Assembly: GCF_026210795.1 (NCBI RefSeq) | Contig: NC_089432.1 | Span: 1,054,001 to 1,118,000, forward strand | Direction of reading: 5' to 3' | From: Rhizophagus irregularis | Lineage: Eukaryota; Glomeromycota; Glomeromycetes; Glomerales; Glomeraceae | Length of the DNA stretch: 64,000 nucleotides | Shown here: in pieces, positions 46,875 through 58,819 of the stretch | How positions within the stretch are numbered: the stretch's first letter is position 1 | How the letters are laid out: each line of letters begins with the position of its first letter | The notes under the pieces: model-generated | The model's input: only the letters and a program-made list of their open reading frames with translations | What the model was told of the DNA's origin: nothing | Databases searched by the model: none | Translations under genes and position numbers: made by a program

Positions 46875-47377
46875 TAAAGATGGTCAATGGTCCTACTCGG
46901 TCCTACTCAGTCCGGTCTAAGCCAGTCCTAGTCTTTGTAAGACTGGACTGCAGGCCTTATTCATTTGTGGCACACTGGACTGAACCAGAGACTGACCAAG
47001 AGACCATCAGCCCGTCTTACAAAATTGATTTTTTCACAACATTTCCTTTTATTTTCTTTTTAGGAATGGTTTGAGACTTGGTCTTACTTAAAATATTTTT
47101 TTTTTTATTTTTTTCAAATATTCCTAAAAAATGTAAAATCTGCTCTTGATGATGATTTAAATAAATAAAAAAATTCCATAAATAAGTGTTTATTATTTAA
47201 TATTATAACATAATTTATAATATATATTGATATGTCTTTAGAAGGCCATGATCCTGGTTTTATTGATTTATCATGCAATTGAAAAGAACTATAGGAGACT
47301 GCGTCCTATGTGGTCCAGTCTTTTTGCCACATAGGACCAAAGGTGACTATGGTCTTTAGGACCATTGTTCATCTTTA
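46875..47377. mobile_element. Non-autonomous hAT-like element, 503 bp, older
   Basis: The left end TAAAGATGGTCAATGGTCC matches TAAAGATGAACAATGGTCC read from the right. The 8-bp flanks ATTCGACC (46867-46874) and ATTCAATC (47378-47385) agree at 6 of 8 positions, both differences being transitions. Subterminal GGTCC/AGTCC/GGACT words are dense on both sides. The open frame crossing it (46796-47074) is a by-product. The degenerate duplication suggests an older insertion than the 45358 element. Confidence 0.7.
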
Positions 47378-47924
47378 ATTCAATCTGCATTTTCTGATAT
47401 TTTTTTAGTACCACTATTCATATATGTTATGAAAAATTTCATAACAAAATTATAGAAACAAATTAATACTTTAGCCTTTAGGTTTTTACCAGAAACTTCA
47501 AATGAAATGAACTGCCAGTAATAGTGATAATTCAAAATCAAATTTTTTTTAGCTAAAAAAGTTTAACACTGAACTATGAATTTAAATCTCATATTATTTT
47601 ATTTTAAAACTAGGGTAATTTGGTATTGTTAGTGAGTTATAATATAATTATTGCATTATTCAGTAATTATTTATATATATTTTAAGTAATATAATAGGGT
47701 TTATATTAAAAAGTTGATTTGTATTTTGTATATTTATCAAATAATAAATTTTATGGTTTATTTTGAGTTTATTAGTTTTATTAAAGAAATATTATATTTA
47801 ATGATCAAAATGAATTAATCCTGTAACATGTTAAATGGTAATAATATAAAGATAAATATAAATATAATAGTTTGTATTGATTTTAATAAAATATTAGATA
47901 TGATGATAATGTTAAGTATACGTC
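47378..47924. other. AT-rich intergenic DNA
   Basis: Nothing was recognised except that the sequence leads into a Tc1 transposase C-terminus at 47925, so part may be decayed transposon. Confidence 0.4.
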
Positions 47925-48035
47925 AAGGTTGCATGGGATGATCTCCCTCCTGAATATTATCGAAAATTAATTGATAGTATGCCTCAGAGGGTCAATGCTG
48001 TTATTTTCACGAATGGATATAGAATTAATTATTAA
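47925..48035 (+). pseudogene. Tc1-like transposase C-terminal fragment
   Basis: Thirty-six codons and a stop read KVAWDDLPPEYYRKLIDSMP, then QRVNAVIFTNGYRINY. This is the classic Tc1/mariner C-terminus (W..I/LPPEY.RKLI.SMPRR...V). Upstream catalytic blocks are missing. It belongs to a different subfamily from the element at 14.7 kb, whose C-terminus reads CWSQIQCEMYQKLVESMNR. Confidence 0.85.
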
Positions 48036-49319
48036 ATTTTTGTAAAATTCAATAAAGGAAGGCGTAATGAACATGTTAAATTTTTATTTTCATTTTATAA
48101 AACATATAAAAATTTTTTAATTTTGAAAGTGGCCGGATCATTTAGGCCACCATCTGTATGTAACATGATCTGTCCATGTTATTTGATTGGCGGTCAGGTC
48201 ATATTATACACAATTCTTTATTGCTAATATAATTTTCCGGTTAATGAAATTTTAATCACTTTTTTTACAAAAAAACTTAGTTTGTATTAATAATAATTTT
48301 TCTATTCCCATCCTCTTGGAATGAATGATGCAGCTATCCAGTTATTTTCAGTTTTTGTAATTACAAATTTTTTTTAAATGAATATTATTCCTTTTTCAGT
48401 CAAAGCCAATTTTTTTCCATCATTGTAATTCTTTTATTTATTTAGTGTTTTTAATAATTTTTTTATCACTATAAAAATTTGTTTTTAAATTTTCTATTAA
48501 TAAAATAGTGGCAAAAAAAAAAATAATAAAAATTGATATGAAAATATAGAAACATAATATGGACGAAATTATATTTATTTTGTAAAAGATATTTTGCGAT
48601 GTGATTTTAACATGATTTATATAAAGAAAAAAACTCCATTAATCCATTTATATTTTGAAACAATAAAATGATATATCTTTTTTTATACTGTATATTCATA
48701 CTGTATGCTTATAAAAAAATAAAATCTCCATATTTTTTAATATTCCACATTTTAAAGTACTTAATTAAATTCATATATTTATTATTAAATTCAAATAATA
48801 GAATAGCATCTGTTTTTTAATACTAATATATTTCATTAATTTATAATGTTTCATACATTGCATTTATTTATTAAGTTTCATTTATTCACATTTATTGTTA
48901 ACCTTTTGTATACATGCAATTTACTTTATATATACTGCCTATTATCAGAATAAGTATGTTAATTATGTAATCATTTATGAACTTAATAAATAAACGTGTT
49001 AAAAAAAGAATCAGAATAAGTAAAAATTGGCAAAAAATCGGATAGCCAATTTTTGGCTACATCTGTCCAATTTGTGACTTTTACAGCCGATTTCATAGAT
49101 CGTTAGTGTATTACCAATATAAAAATGTAGATTCCATAATCCATATACAATTTTTTTGTATGGTAAAAAATAAAGAAAAATTTATATTGTAATATTAAAT
49201 TTAATTTTAAATAATAATGCTTTATTAAGTAATATTAAATAAAAATTTAAATTTTAAAAATACATTAAAGAATGTAAATTTATTTGCAATTCAGTATAGT
49301 ATGATCATAAAAAATATAA
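48036..49319. other. AT-rich intergenic DNA
   Basis: An inverted GTGGCC/GGCCAC pair lies at about 48129-48152, possibly from the end of the Tc1 relic. Otherwise no features were seen. Confidence 0.5.
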
Positions 49320-50160
49320 ATTACTCCACTGCATTTTCATGAAAATTGGATTTTGACTGCTAAACAACTTTTAATTAATAAAAGAAGTCGATTTCCTTTG
49401 ACCAAAATGTTCAAAATACGTTCTGAAGTGACAAAACAGAAAAAATAAAATTCATGAATGAGTACCGTTGTGAAAAACGTGAATAACCCTTCAAGTATTA
49501 ACTGTACCTTCATGAAAATTAATATCCAAGCAGATTATGACCCGCTGAACAACTTTCAATTAATATAAGAAGTCGATTTACTTTGACTAAAGTGCTCAAA
49601 ATACGCTCTGAAGTGACAAAACGGAAAAAATAAAATTCGTGAATGAGTACCGTTGTGAAAAACGTGAATAACTCTTCAAATATTAACTGTACCTTCGTGA
49701 AAACCAATATTCGAACAGATTATTACTCGCTGAACAACTTTCAATTAATATAAGAAGTCGATTTACATTGACTAAAGTGCCGAAAATACGCTCTAAAGTG
49801 ATAAAACAGAAAAAATAAAATTCCATTGTGAAAAACGTGAATAACCCTTCAAGTATTAACTGTACCTTCATGAAAATTAATATCCAAGCAGATTTTGACC
49901 CGCCAAAAAACTTTCAATTAACATAAGAAGTCGATTTACTTTGACTAAACTGCCCAAAATACGCTCTGAAGGTAAAAAAAATTTGTAACTTAGTACTATC
50001 ATGTAAAAATGTAAATAACTCCAAAAATATTAACTGTGCTTTCATGTAGATTAATATCTTAACAGCTTCAAACTTGCTGAACTACTTTTAATTAAAGAGC
50101 AAGATTTACTTTGGCCAAAATGCTCAAACCATAATTTGAAATATGTGTAAACAAACTATA
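49320..50160. repeat. Satellite-like tandem array of about 185-bp period, 4 to 5 copies
   Basis: The phrase GAAGTCGATTTACTTTGACT recurs at 49384, 49569, 49754 and 49927, with a decayed copy near 50100. The spacings are 185, 185, 173 and about 173. Each unit includes CAAAATACGCTCTGAAGTGA, AACGTGAATAACCCTTCAAG and TATTAACTGTACCTTCATGA. The third unit lacks about 12 bases where the others read GTGAATGAGTACC. The last units are the most diverged. Open frames inside are by-products. Confidence 0.9.
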
Positions 50161-50957
50161 ATATTTGTTTATATTTAAATTCTGAGTTATTTAATTTAAA
50201 TATGTTTGTGTTTATATTTAAGGAAAAAAAATAAAATTTTACTTCTATTTTATTAGGTTTTTGTAAATAAAAGACAAAAAAATAATCAGCTGAAAAAATA
50301 AAAAAATTCTTTGTTAATAACCGTAATACATGATCACATGTTGCAATATTAAAATCGGAAATCCTATATTTAAATTGGTAATACGTATTACATATATGAC
50401 CGATAGGCCAAATTATATCTCCTGCTATTACAATTGTAAAATAATATTAAAATTATGAATAAATTAAAAGTTTTTCTAATTTGAAAAATGCAAATCTTTC
50501 TGAATTACTCAAATTTTCAAATCTGTTTATTATAGTATAATCAATAGTTAATTTTCACTGCAAAATCTCCTAGGAATGGATAAATAAATACATATAAAAT
50601 TTACTACCCAGTAAGGTTTTTTTGGATGGTTCTAACCTCTACTTATTATTTATTTTATTTATTTTATTTTTTTTATAGAGAGAAATTGTCATAATACATG
50701 TATTATTTTAAAATTAACATTTTAAAAATTAAATTGAAAAACTATAATTTATTAATTAACAATAAAATGTTTTTTGTTAAAATTATTTAAAAATTTTTTA
50801 AATTATAGCGAAAATGCTATAACAGTAAATAATATTATAATAGCAAAATTGATCAGCAAACAAATGAAAACATGCAAATATTGAATGATGTCTCAATTTA
50901 ACAGGTATTTTCAGTGGCACAGGAAGAGTTTTTGCGAAAAGTTGGCATTAGAAGTTT
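50161..50957. other. AT-rich intergenic DNA
   Basis: No gene or structured repeat was recognised. It is mostly A/T runs up to the hexanucleotide microsatellite. Confidence 0.5.
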
Positions 50958-51031
50958 TTTTCATTGTCATTGTCATTGACATTGACATTGACATTGACAT
51001 TGTCACTGACATTGACATTGTCATTGTCATT
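50958..51031. repeat. Hexanucleotide microsatellite (CATTGA/CATTGT)
   Basis: About twelve units alternate CATTGT and CATTGA with one CACTGA. If read in the surrounding frame it would encode alternating Ile-Val and Ile-Asp, which explains the open frame at 50885-51139; that frame is not called. Confidence 0.9.
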
Positions 51032-51296
51032 TACATAAAGTTATATAAGATTAATTTGAGAGTTTTTTACCAAAAAGGAAATTTTTTTATAAAAAAAGAA
51101 ATGATTTTCAATTTCGAGGCAATTCAGCAGGTGTTTTAATAACAAATTGAGAAATGATTTCCATAGAAAATCTCGTGACAAAATTTATAATAAATTTAAA
51201 AATAAATGATCAACAAATGATCAACAAAATTGTTACTAGTTTTATAAAAAACGCCCAATAATATCTTTTTATTGTTTTAAAATATAAAAAACATAT

Positions 51297-52556
51297 GCTC
51301 AGATTAGTGATTTGTTTGATATACCTCATGTCGAATTTTATTCTACTATTGATAAATGGCCTTCTGCATATAGAGGAGAATTGTTAGCTGTTCTTTTAGC
51401 ATTAAGCGTTGTTCCAAAAAATAGTAAAGTTAGAATTAACACAGACTCGCTTAACGTGATTACTCAATTTGAAAAATTGAAGAAGTCAAGATTTTCTCAA
51501 ACCTCACGTGAATACTTTAAGGCTAATAATAATTTCTTATGGGCTATTTTATGTAGAATCATATTAACATTGAACTTGCATGTGGAAATGTTTAAGGTTG
51601 TTGCTCATGGTGATGATATGGGTAATAATTATGTAGATAATTTGGCGAAAATTGCACATACTGATCAAGATCGCTATATAGTTTTACGACAGAACGCTTG
51701 TATGATGAAAGTTCTTCCTTGTTGGAATGGAATTATTATTGAAAATAAGCTGCGCTCATTTTTGAAAAATATATGCAACTACAAAGGTTTAGAAAAATTT
51801 ATTAATTTGAATAGAAATTCTAAATATCGCACGCTAGAAGTCAACTGGACATCCACATTTAGTTGTTTAAATTGTGACATAAATAACAATGAAACTTCTG
51901 TTTCTTCTTCTAAAACGAAAGCTCAAAAAGTTCACTTGTTAATTGAAGAAATTCCTACAATTGAACAGATGAAGAAATCATTGTTTGACTTATATGATGG
52001 TTGGATGTGCCCTATATGTGGTCTACAAGACGAAACCTTTAATCATGTCTGGACGTGTAGTGGTCATTATGATATTATTAACAACATTCGAGATAAGACT
52101 ATTAATCATCTCTTAACTTGGATATTAGAATATAATGATAATATACAAGATTTTAATGCTCTTATGGCACTTGATATATGGGATATATCTTATGATCCTA
52201 ACATGTTTACTTTTATTGACTTGATTAAAGGTATTATACCTATGTCGCTTTCAGAATTATTGAATTCCTGGACTACAAAGAAAAATGTTGTTGATGTTTT
52301 GGTTCAAATGAGACAGTTTATTTTTAATGCTATATTCGAAGAAGTTTGGATTCCAAGGTGTTCGCATTTGAAGGAATTTGAACATTCTATAGGATTAACT
52401 AAAAAGAAAAAATTAGAATTCAAAAGCGTTCGTTCATTACCTAGTAATAATAGTAGTTATACTAATAATATTCATTATGATTCTTTAGATAGTGTTAGGA
52501 ATTACATTTATTTTGGTAAAAATATAATAGAATTTTATACTAATCTTACTTCGTAG
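51297..52556 (+). pseudogene. C-terminal part of LINE ORF2: RNase H and zinc-knuckle-like domains
   Basis: Open frame from the truncation point; the codon at 51312 is TTG, so there is no real start. The RNase H-like core shows AYRGELLAVLLAL (Glu), VRINTDSLNVI (Asp) and FKVVAHGDDMGNNYVDNLAK (His and the final Asp). The first beta strand with its Asp is lost with the missing 5' part. Further on, CPICGLQDETFNHVWTCSGH is a Cys/His cluster of the kind seen after RNase H in these elements. The sequence ends IIEFYTNLTS then stop. The frame has no internal stops over about 420 codons, so the insertion is young. No endonuclease or reverse transcriptase remains. Confidence 0.85.
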
Positions 52557-52858
52557 CGCCATCGTAGATTTTAGTAGTTTGATTTATATAATTTTATAGG
52601 GTCAATTTTACTTTTTTCTGCAGGGCGGGCTTCAACTTACCAAGTTTCGGCTAGTGTATGGGAGGTAGTGGGTTAATTAAAGAAATGGTTTTTAGGTGTA
52701 GTTGGTTATATCTTTAATAGTTTCGTATTTAATTGCCCCATCGTCGAAGTAGATTCTTCTGATAGTTTAGTTCATTTTTTTTATTTTACTTCTTCATTTC
52801 TGATATGTTTATAAAATTTGTATTCGCTAACTATTACTGTTCAATAAAAATAAAAATA
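51297..52858 (+). mobile_element. 5'-truncated LINE insertion with 18-bp target duplication
   Basis: The insertion is bounded by direct copies of AAAATATAAAAAACATAT (51279-51296 and 52859-52876). Its 3' end carries a tail of repeated AATAAA-like units after TGTTCAATAAAA, and its 5' end starts in the middle of a coding frame. Truncation at the 5' side, an A-rich tail and a variable-length target duplication are the signature of target-primed reverse transcription. The internal frame is the end of a LINE ORF2. Confidence 0.9.
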
Positions 52859-52876
52859 AAAATATAAAAAACATAT

Positions 52877-54079
52877 AAATTCATCATTCAATATATTGAG
52901 AATGGACAATCTGAAGTATATCAAATGACTTCACTCAAAACATGTTTGATAATAACTCGGGTACTGATATTTATTTTTAAATGATACTTGATACTTGAAT
53001 AAGTAGAAATTAAATTCACATTAAAACCCACTCTTGAACAGTACCATCATAGCAAGACATAACTATTAGAAAAATTTATTGGATGATGAAATCCATGGAA
53101 GATTTAATTTATGGATTACTTTTCTGAAAATTCAAATTTAAATAATAATAATATCTTTATTAATAACAAAAGAGAGAAGTTAACAGCTGCATAAAAAAAT
53201 TGTATTAGCAATTAATAAAGCACATTTCATTTTTTCCTTAGTTTTTCCACTTTCTTTCGTAAGTTATTTTTTTTTATATAGTATTTTTAATATTTCCTTT
53301 ATAATAATATAGAATTTTAATATTAAAAAAGTAATATTATTTTCATTTACTTTTTATTAATTTCCCATTTTTCTAATTGATTCTCATCTTCATACTGACA
53401 AATATTTTCTATCTTCTAATCCAATAACTATAAATATCTAAATAAAAAAATTCATAACATTACATCAATTTACAAAGGAATTCAACAATTATAGTTGCAT
53501 AATCAACTATTTTAATAAATTTTAAAAACCCAACAAGAATTTAATATGAATCTAATTTTATATGTAAAATAAATTTATATAAAATCATTTAGATTTTTTA
53601 TTATAAATTAAATAAAATTTTATAATAAATATTGCATTTAATAATGTAAATTTATAAATAGGCTTTTATTTTAAAATATTGCAAAATATATTCTACTAAC
53701 TAATTATCTGATGATATGCAAGGCAAATAAATCTATTTAGAATTTGGAGGACATCTAAACTTTAATAAGTAAGGTTGATATTTTGGTTGTTTAACAATGC
53801 GAACATTAGGAAAAATATTGTGATAACATATCACCTAACGAATCTATTCAACCATATTGTGCTCAATCTTCTTGTAATATGAACTGTCAAAATTTACGAA
53901 ATGGAGGCAAAAAATTTAGTAGTGTTTCCTTTTAAAACAAAAAAAGGAAGTTTTTCAGTAAAATTTACTTTTCTTATTACTGATTCAGTTAGCTAGATTT
54001 CATCCGAATCTATAAAAAAAAAATAATACTTCAATAAAAAAATACAAACAAGTTAAACAAGTTAAAAAAAGAAAGTTAG
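52877..54079. other. AT-rich intergenic DNA
   Basis: No gene was recognised downstream of the LINE insertion. Confidence 0.5.
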
Positions 54080-54660
54080 TAAAAACCGTCTGATAATCCC
54101 TCGTAATACTTCTGATATTTAATTCCAATCATATCTCACATTTTGATCTAAGCCGTGTAGTCCGAATAAAAAAAAGTTGAAAAAAGTTTTCGTTTAATGC
54201 CCTTGGTTCTTCTGATCTTTAATTTCCAGCTCATACTACCTTCCAATTTCGGTTTCTAAACTCCAAGGCCAAAAATTCGCGCCTAGCAGGTACTGTATAT
54301 ATCTAAAAAAAGACAAGGAACGTTAGTAAGATCTTACTAATGTTCCTTAACTCCCAATTCTCAACCTACCTTTTCATTCTGAAGTCCAAGGCTGCCTATA
54401 AGAAAAAAAAAAGGAGCATTAATAAGCCTTGCTAATGTTTCTTAAATCCCCTTATTCCTAATCCTTCCATAGTTTACTTCCATAGTTTATTTTCAATTTC
54501 CAAAATTCAATAATTAATGACAACCGGGATTCTAAAAACTATATAAATAAAAATATTAGTAAGTTTTTATTATATTTCTTAAAATCTCTACTCCCTAATT
54601 CCCACACCCAATCTTTACCTTATTCTAAACAAAATGAATTCTACTCGTTCATAGTCCATA
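54080..54660. repeat. Degenerate tandem array built on GTTAGTAAG ... CTTACTAATGTTCCTTAA
   Basis: Units of roughly 110-130 bp contain an A run, AACGTTAGTAAG or a version of it, then ACTAATGTTCCTTAACTCCC or CTAATGTTTCTTAAATCCCC and a CCAATT/CTCCAAGG-like end. About four to five decayed copies can be followed. The inverted pair TTAGTAAG/CTTACTAA makes each unit a potential hairpin. Related single units lie near 20600 and 20705. Confidence 0.65.
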
Positions 54661-55997
54661 GTATCTAAAATAAGCTTTTTTTAATAAAAAATATACCAGT
54701 TTATAAAAAAAAAGAGTAAAAAAAAAGAATGTCGTTTTTTTTTACCGAGTTTAAAAAAGTATTAAAAAGTATTAAAATATATAAAATGAAGATTTATACA
54801 AAATGATTATTAAATAAATCAAGTTTAAGAAAAAAGTTTTAAAAAAAATACGAAAAAAATGTTTGAAAACACGAAATTAGATTAAATAAAAGTTTAAAAC
54901 CAAATTTTATCAACAATCGTAGAGTAGTGATTGACATTGCAGATCACGATTTTTTATTTGCAATGTTTTCAAGTTTAGAACTATAAACTTAATTTCTTAA
55001 TAAAAGATATGTAATAGTTCAAGTTAAATATTAGCTAAATTTCTAGTTAGTAAACGTTTTCTTAAGAGTACGAATTATAGTTATTCATTTGGTACTAGAT
55101 CAATATTAAATTTAATCAGATTTTTTTAATCTTAAAGGTCGATTAAATAAGAGCTTTTTTCCAACTTTAAAGATTAGCCAAATGTCAAATGTTTGATACA
55201 TTATTTGATTGATTTGGCCAAAAAAATCTTATGATCAAAAGAAATAGTTTCTTAAATTTATTGCAATTATATAAATAAATATTTTTAAAACCCATACAAA
55301 TTTATATGGAAATTTATATAAATTATAAAATAGGTATTATATATATAATTAGAATATAAAATATTTGTTTGTTATATATTATACATAATTATAATTAATG
55401 TAATGTAGGACTATTCTAATATGAATTTATATCTAATCTATAGTCAAATAATATTGTGTGAATATTTTATATAAAATTATAAATATGAAACTATTTGAAT
55501 ATAAATTTATATATAATCTATATTCTATAGCCAAATAAATACTATGTATGAATTAATTATATATTTACGAATTTCAATACGTGTTTTAATTGTTTTATAA
55601 AAATTGTTAAGTAAACTGTATGGGATTAAAATATTCATACTTAATTTTTAAATGTTATTATTCTATATAAAATCATAATAATTTTGAAATTTTAGTTTAT
55701 ATCAATCATGATCGCCAACATTTATTCATCATGTGATTTTGTAAAATATTTTGATTGGTAATTTTAATCAAAAAATAATCAAATAAACGAAAAATTAACT
55801 AGATGATTGGTAAGATGCAAAAGCAAAAGGATTCATTAAAATTTAAGATATAAAATTAACGAAAATAATTTTAACTAAATAAAAATACGTGGTTATTAAT
55901 GTAATTTGTGATTGGCGTTTCGATAAGAAATACCGACAAAAATACAAATATCAATAAGTTATAATATAAATATGTCTCAAATAATAATAATTACAAA
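54661..55997. other. AT-rich intergenic DNA
   Basis: Long A/T-only stretches, no gene. It ends at the start of a small interrupted gene. Confidence 0.5.
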
Positions 55998-56438
55998 ATG
56001 GATTATTATGGAAGAATATTAAGTAAATTATGTAACATTTTTTCGTTAAGAGTAAAGAAAGTTTATTTTTTAAAGGAAGATTTTAAACACCAAATTAATA
56101 AGCATATAAGAACCAATAAAGAAGTTAAAAAAACCTTTTTGAAGTTAGACACAGTGGAATCATTTAGCCGGGCCCTGTAAAAAATCTGATCCGTGTTTTA
56201 TCTTTCCATGTTTTTTCCGTGAATGTATCATTTTCATGGAATTTATAGCCTTAAATCATGGAAATTTTCATCTCGCTAACACGGATATCCGTGAATGTAT
56301 CATTTTCACGGAATTTTTACGGAAGACACGGAGAAATAATGGAAATATTCGGATAAAAATTTTTTATAGGGGGGGTCATTTAGAATCGCTTGGAAAATAC
56401 TAAGAAAATATTTAAGTATTCCGGGATATGAAGCTTAA
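55998..56438 (+). pseudogene. Small hypothetical gene interrupted by a MITE
   Basis: The frame opens MDYYGRILSKLCNIFSLRVK, and is basic and Leu/Lys-rich. At TCATTTAG (56160-56167) it runs into a 208-bp TIR element and stops three codons later. After the second copy of TCATTTAG the same frame resumes (RIAWKILRKYLSIPGYEA) and ends at TAA 56436-56438. Removing the insertion and one target copy would leave an uninterrupted 74-codon frame. That the frame continues exactly across the insertion argues it was a real gene or exon. Family unknown. Confidence 0.65.
56168..56375. mobile_element. MITE, 208 bp, hAT-like, 8-bp target duplication
   Basis: TCATTTAG flanks it on both sides (56160-56167, 56376-56383). 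The ends CCGGGCCCTGTAAAAAAT and CCCCCCCTATAAAAAATT (read from the right) are imperfect inverted repeats. Inside, CCGTGAATGTATCATTTTCA occurs twice, and CACGGATATCCGTG and related ACGGAA words repeat, again the pattern of subterminal motifs. Non-coding. Confidence 0.85.
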
Positions 56439-57403
56439 TAAAAGTTAAAAGTTGTGAAGAAAATGACTGAAAATTTTTATACTTTTATATCACACTATTT
56501 CTTTTATAATTGATACTAATTCGAAAATAGCTATTTTTAAATAAACCTTTCATTTCATTCAATCCCTTTTGTTATTTAATTATATTTACCCTTTATAATT
56601 TACCTTTTTATTTTACTCATTACCCTTCTTTTTTTCAAATAATTTCTTTATTGAACGTCAATCCTTACATAGATAGTCGTACCCGAGTTGGTATTTTTCT
56701 TAGATTAAAAGATGTCCTTGAAATCTTGAACTTCTAGCCATTTATACACCAATTAACTGTTAAACTTTTTTTAATGCTCTAAAACTTTTATATTTATATT
56801 ATAAATAATTTTTATTTATAGCTTTATTTTATTTAGCATTTACCGTTTTAGTTTTAGCCAGTTATTATGATTGTTAAAAGTTATAATAAAGTTTAATTCG
56901 TGATCCGGGAGTGATTTTCATTCCTTAAATAATGCTCTTTATGTGAACCATTCAACACCAACATATTTTAATACATAATATTTATCCCAAAGTTTCAAAT
57001 AGTTTGATTTTTACAATAATTTTTTCACATAATTTTTTACTTTTATTTTATTTTTTTTATTTTTTTTTTTATTACAAAGGAAAAATTTATTATAAAAGAA
57101 AAATATACAAAATTGAACTAATCTAGTTTAAATACAAGATCAAATAAAAACTAATAAAAAACTTGGTGACTTAAGAATATGTGTTCAAAAGAACTTTCTA
57201 CCATCATGCCTGCCCAAATACTTTCACATGCATAAAGCATCCTACTGGTATTCGTACATCCTTTAGTGACTAGCTCAAAGATATTTCTCTACAAAAAAAA
57301 AAATAAAACAAAAAAAAATAAAACAATTCTAAAACCTAAAAAAATCTAGTATATCCTAAATTAATTTACATAAAACATCTAAAATTTCCACTAAGACCTT
57401 AGA
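56439..57403. other. AT-rich intergenic DNA
   Basis: No gene. Near 57170-57290 a GC-richer stretch (ACCATCATGCCTGCCC, CATCCTACTGGTATTCG) may be 3' flank of the LINE ORF1 relic. Confidence 0.45.
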
Positions 57404-58819
57404 TCATGATGTTTTACGGGACTTATCTTTCTTCTGCTTTTTATGCTTCTCAGATTTTGTCTCTTGTGGTTTCTTTTTAGAATTCTTAGAATTCTTTTGA
57501 CTTTTATCAGTCTGTCAACTTCCTGAAGTTCTTTTTTGATCCTTGTTGGCATTATTGCCAAATGCTGTTGCTCCCAATCATATTGATTATCTAATGCTGT
57601 ATGCATATCAACCCACTTTTCAAAATAACCAATAAGCTTACGATCTCCTTTTGCTGTCTGTACAATTTTAAAGCTTTTCAAACCATTAATCGCAGTAAGT
57701 AATGAATGTAGGCGATGGTCTTTCCATAAGGTTGCTAATGTCATCGAATCTGGAATTTTTCAAATTGTAGCTTGAAACTTCTTACATTGTTTTCTTTCTT
57801 TGAGTATCCACCTTGCTGGAAACTACTGAACTGGTATCCCCTAAATCTGTAGTCCAAACTGGACCATCATTACCTTTGAACTGGGCTAGATGAAAGGAAG
57901 TTAATTCTATCTTCAAATGAACTGTCTGGTATTTCTTTTGTTGTTTCATTTGTAACGAGATAGTCTTTTCCCACAGAGTTAACTGTTGCAGAATTTCTTC
58001 TGGTGTCAAGGATACTGGAACATCATAAACCAATATATCTCTAATCTGTAATATACCATTATCATCTGGTTTAATACCTGTAATAACTTGTTGAATAATA
58101 TTTTTATTTGACTTCATTTTTTTATTTGAAGATTTTGTCAAATTAGATGAATTGTCAACTGGTTGTTTTACAAGCTGCGGCTGTGGTATTACATCCAGTT
58201 CAGAAATAGGTTATACTGTTGAGATTTCCATATCAATAGGTTGATCAACATGTGATTGTGATTTAGAGGCATCTGCAATCGACCGATTTATAATTACATC
58301 TTGATCAACACCCAATTTATCATCATCATTATCAGTATTTCTCATTATTCCACTAGTACTTACATCTGTAAGCACATCAGAATCAGAATCTTCAGATTGG
58401 TGTTTTTTCTTATTTTTTTTAGCCTTCTTGCCCTTTTTAGACTTTTCCTCATGCTTTCTCACTAAACGTAACATTTGCTTTCTTCCTTCACTGTGCTCCT
58501 TTATTCCAGAGTATACTGCGTTAAAACCCTGAGAAGCAGAGTACATAGCAACATGTAAAAAAAAAGAAAAACTTTGAAGTATCATTTTATAGCAAGCAGC
58601 TCTATTCTCCCAACTGAGTATTTCTTCATTTGTTAGACCAAAATTTGCTTTTAAAATATTATTTTGAACTTCTACTTGAGGTCCAGAAAAAAATGAAGTA
58701 AAAAGACTTTCACAATATTGAAAATAATGTGTATATGTAAAATGTAAAAATCTATGTTCTTCGCCAGTTCCATAAGGAAACTTATTTTTGGCTAATTGTA
58801 TATTTCTACTATCTTCCAT
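57404..58819 (-). pseudogene. LINE ORF1-like (gag-like) protein pseudogene
   Basis: Read from 58819 it starts MEDSRNIQLAKNKFPYGTGE, with an alpha-helical N-terminal part (ILSWENRAACYKMILQSF), a Lys-rich linker (KKGKKAKKNKKKHQSEDSDS), an in-frame TAA at 58211-58213, then a domain recognised from Rhizophagus LINE-associated proteins (ILQIRDILVYDVPVSLTPEE, WEKTISLQMKQQKKYQTVHL, VWTTDLGD). A frameshift follows, with FPARWILKERKQCKKFQATI then TGA in another frame, then IKSFKIVQTAKGDRKLIGYF and a final frameshift before KSEKHKKQKKDKSRKTS and stop. In the family this ORF is thought to bind element RNA. Three stops fit C-to-T or G-to-A changes. Confidence 0.75.

Noticed and set aside
46796-47074. 92-codon frame with mixed composition
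   Set aside because: It runs through the TIR and GGTCC words of a non-autonomous transposon.
49519-49871. Two overlapping 62-codon frames on the minus strand
   Set aside because: They lie in the satellite of about 185 bp and are the same frame in successive repeat units.
50885-51139. 84-codon frame with an Ile-Asp/Ile-Val repeat
   Set aside because: The repeat is the direct translation of a CATTGA/CATTGT microsatellite.
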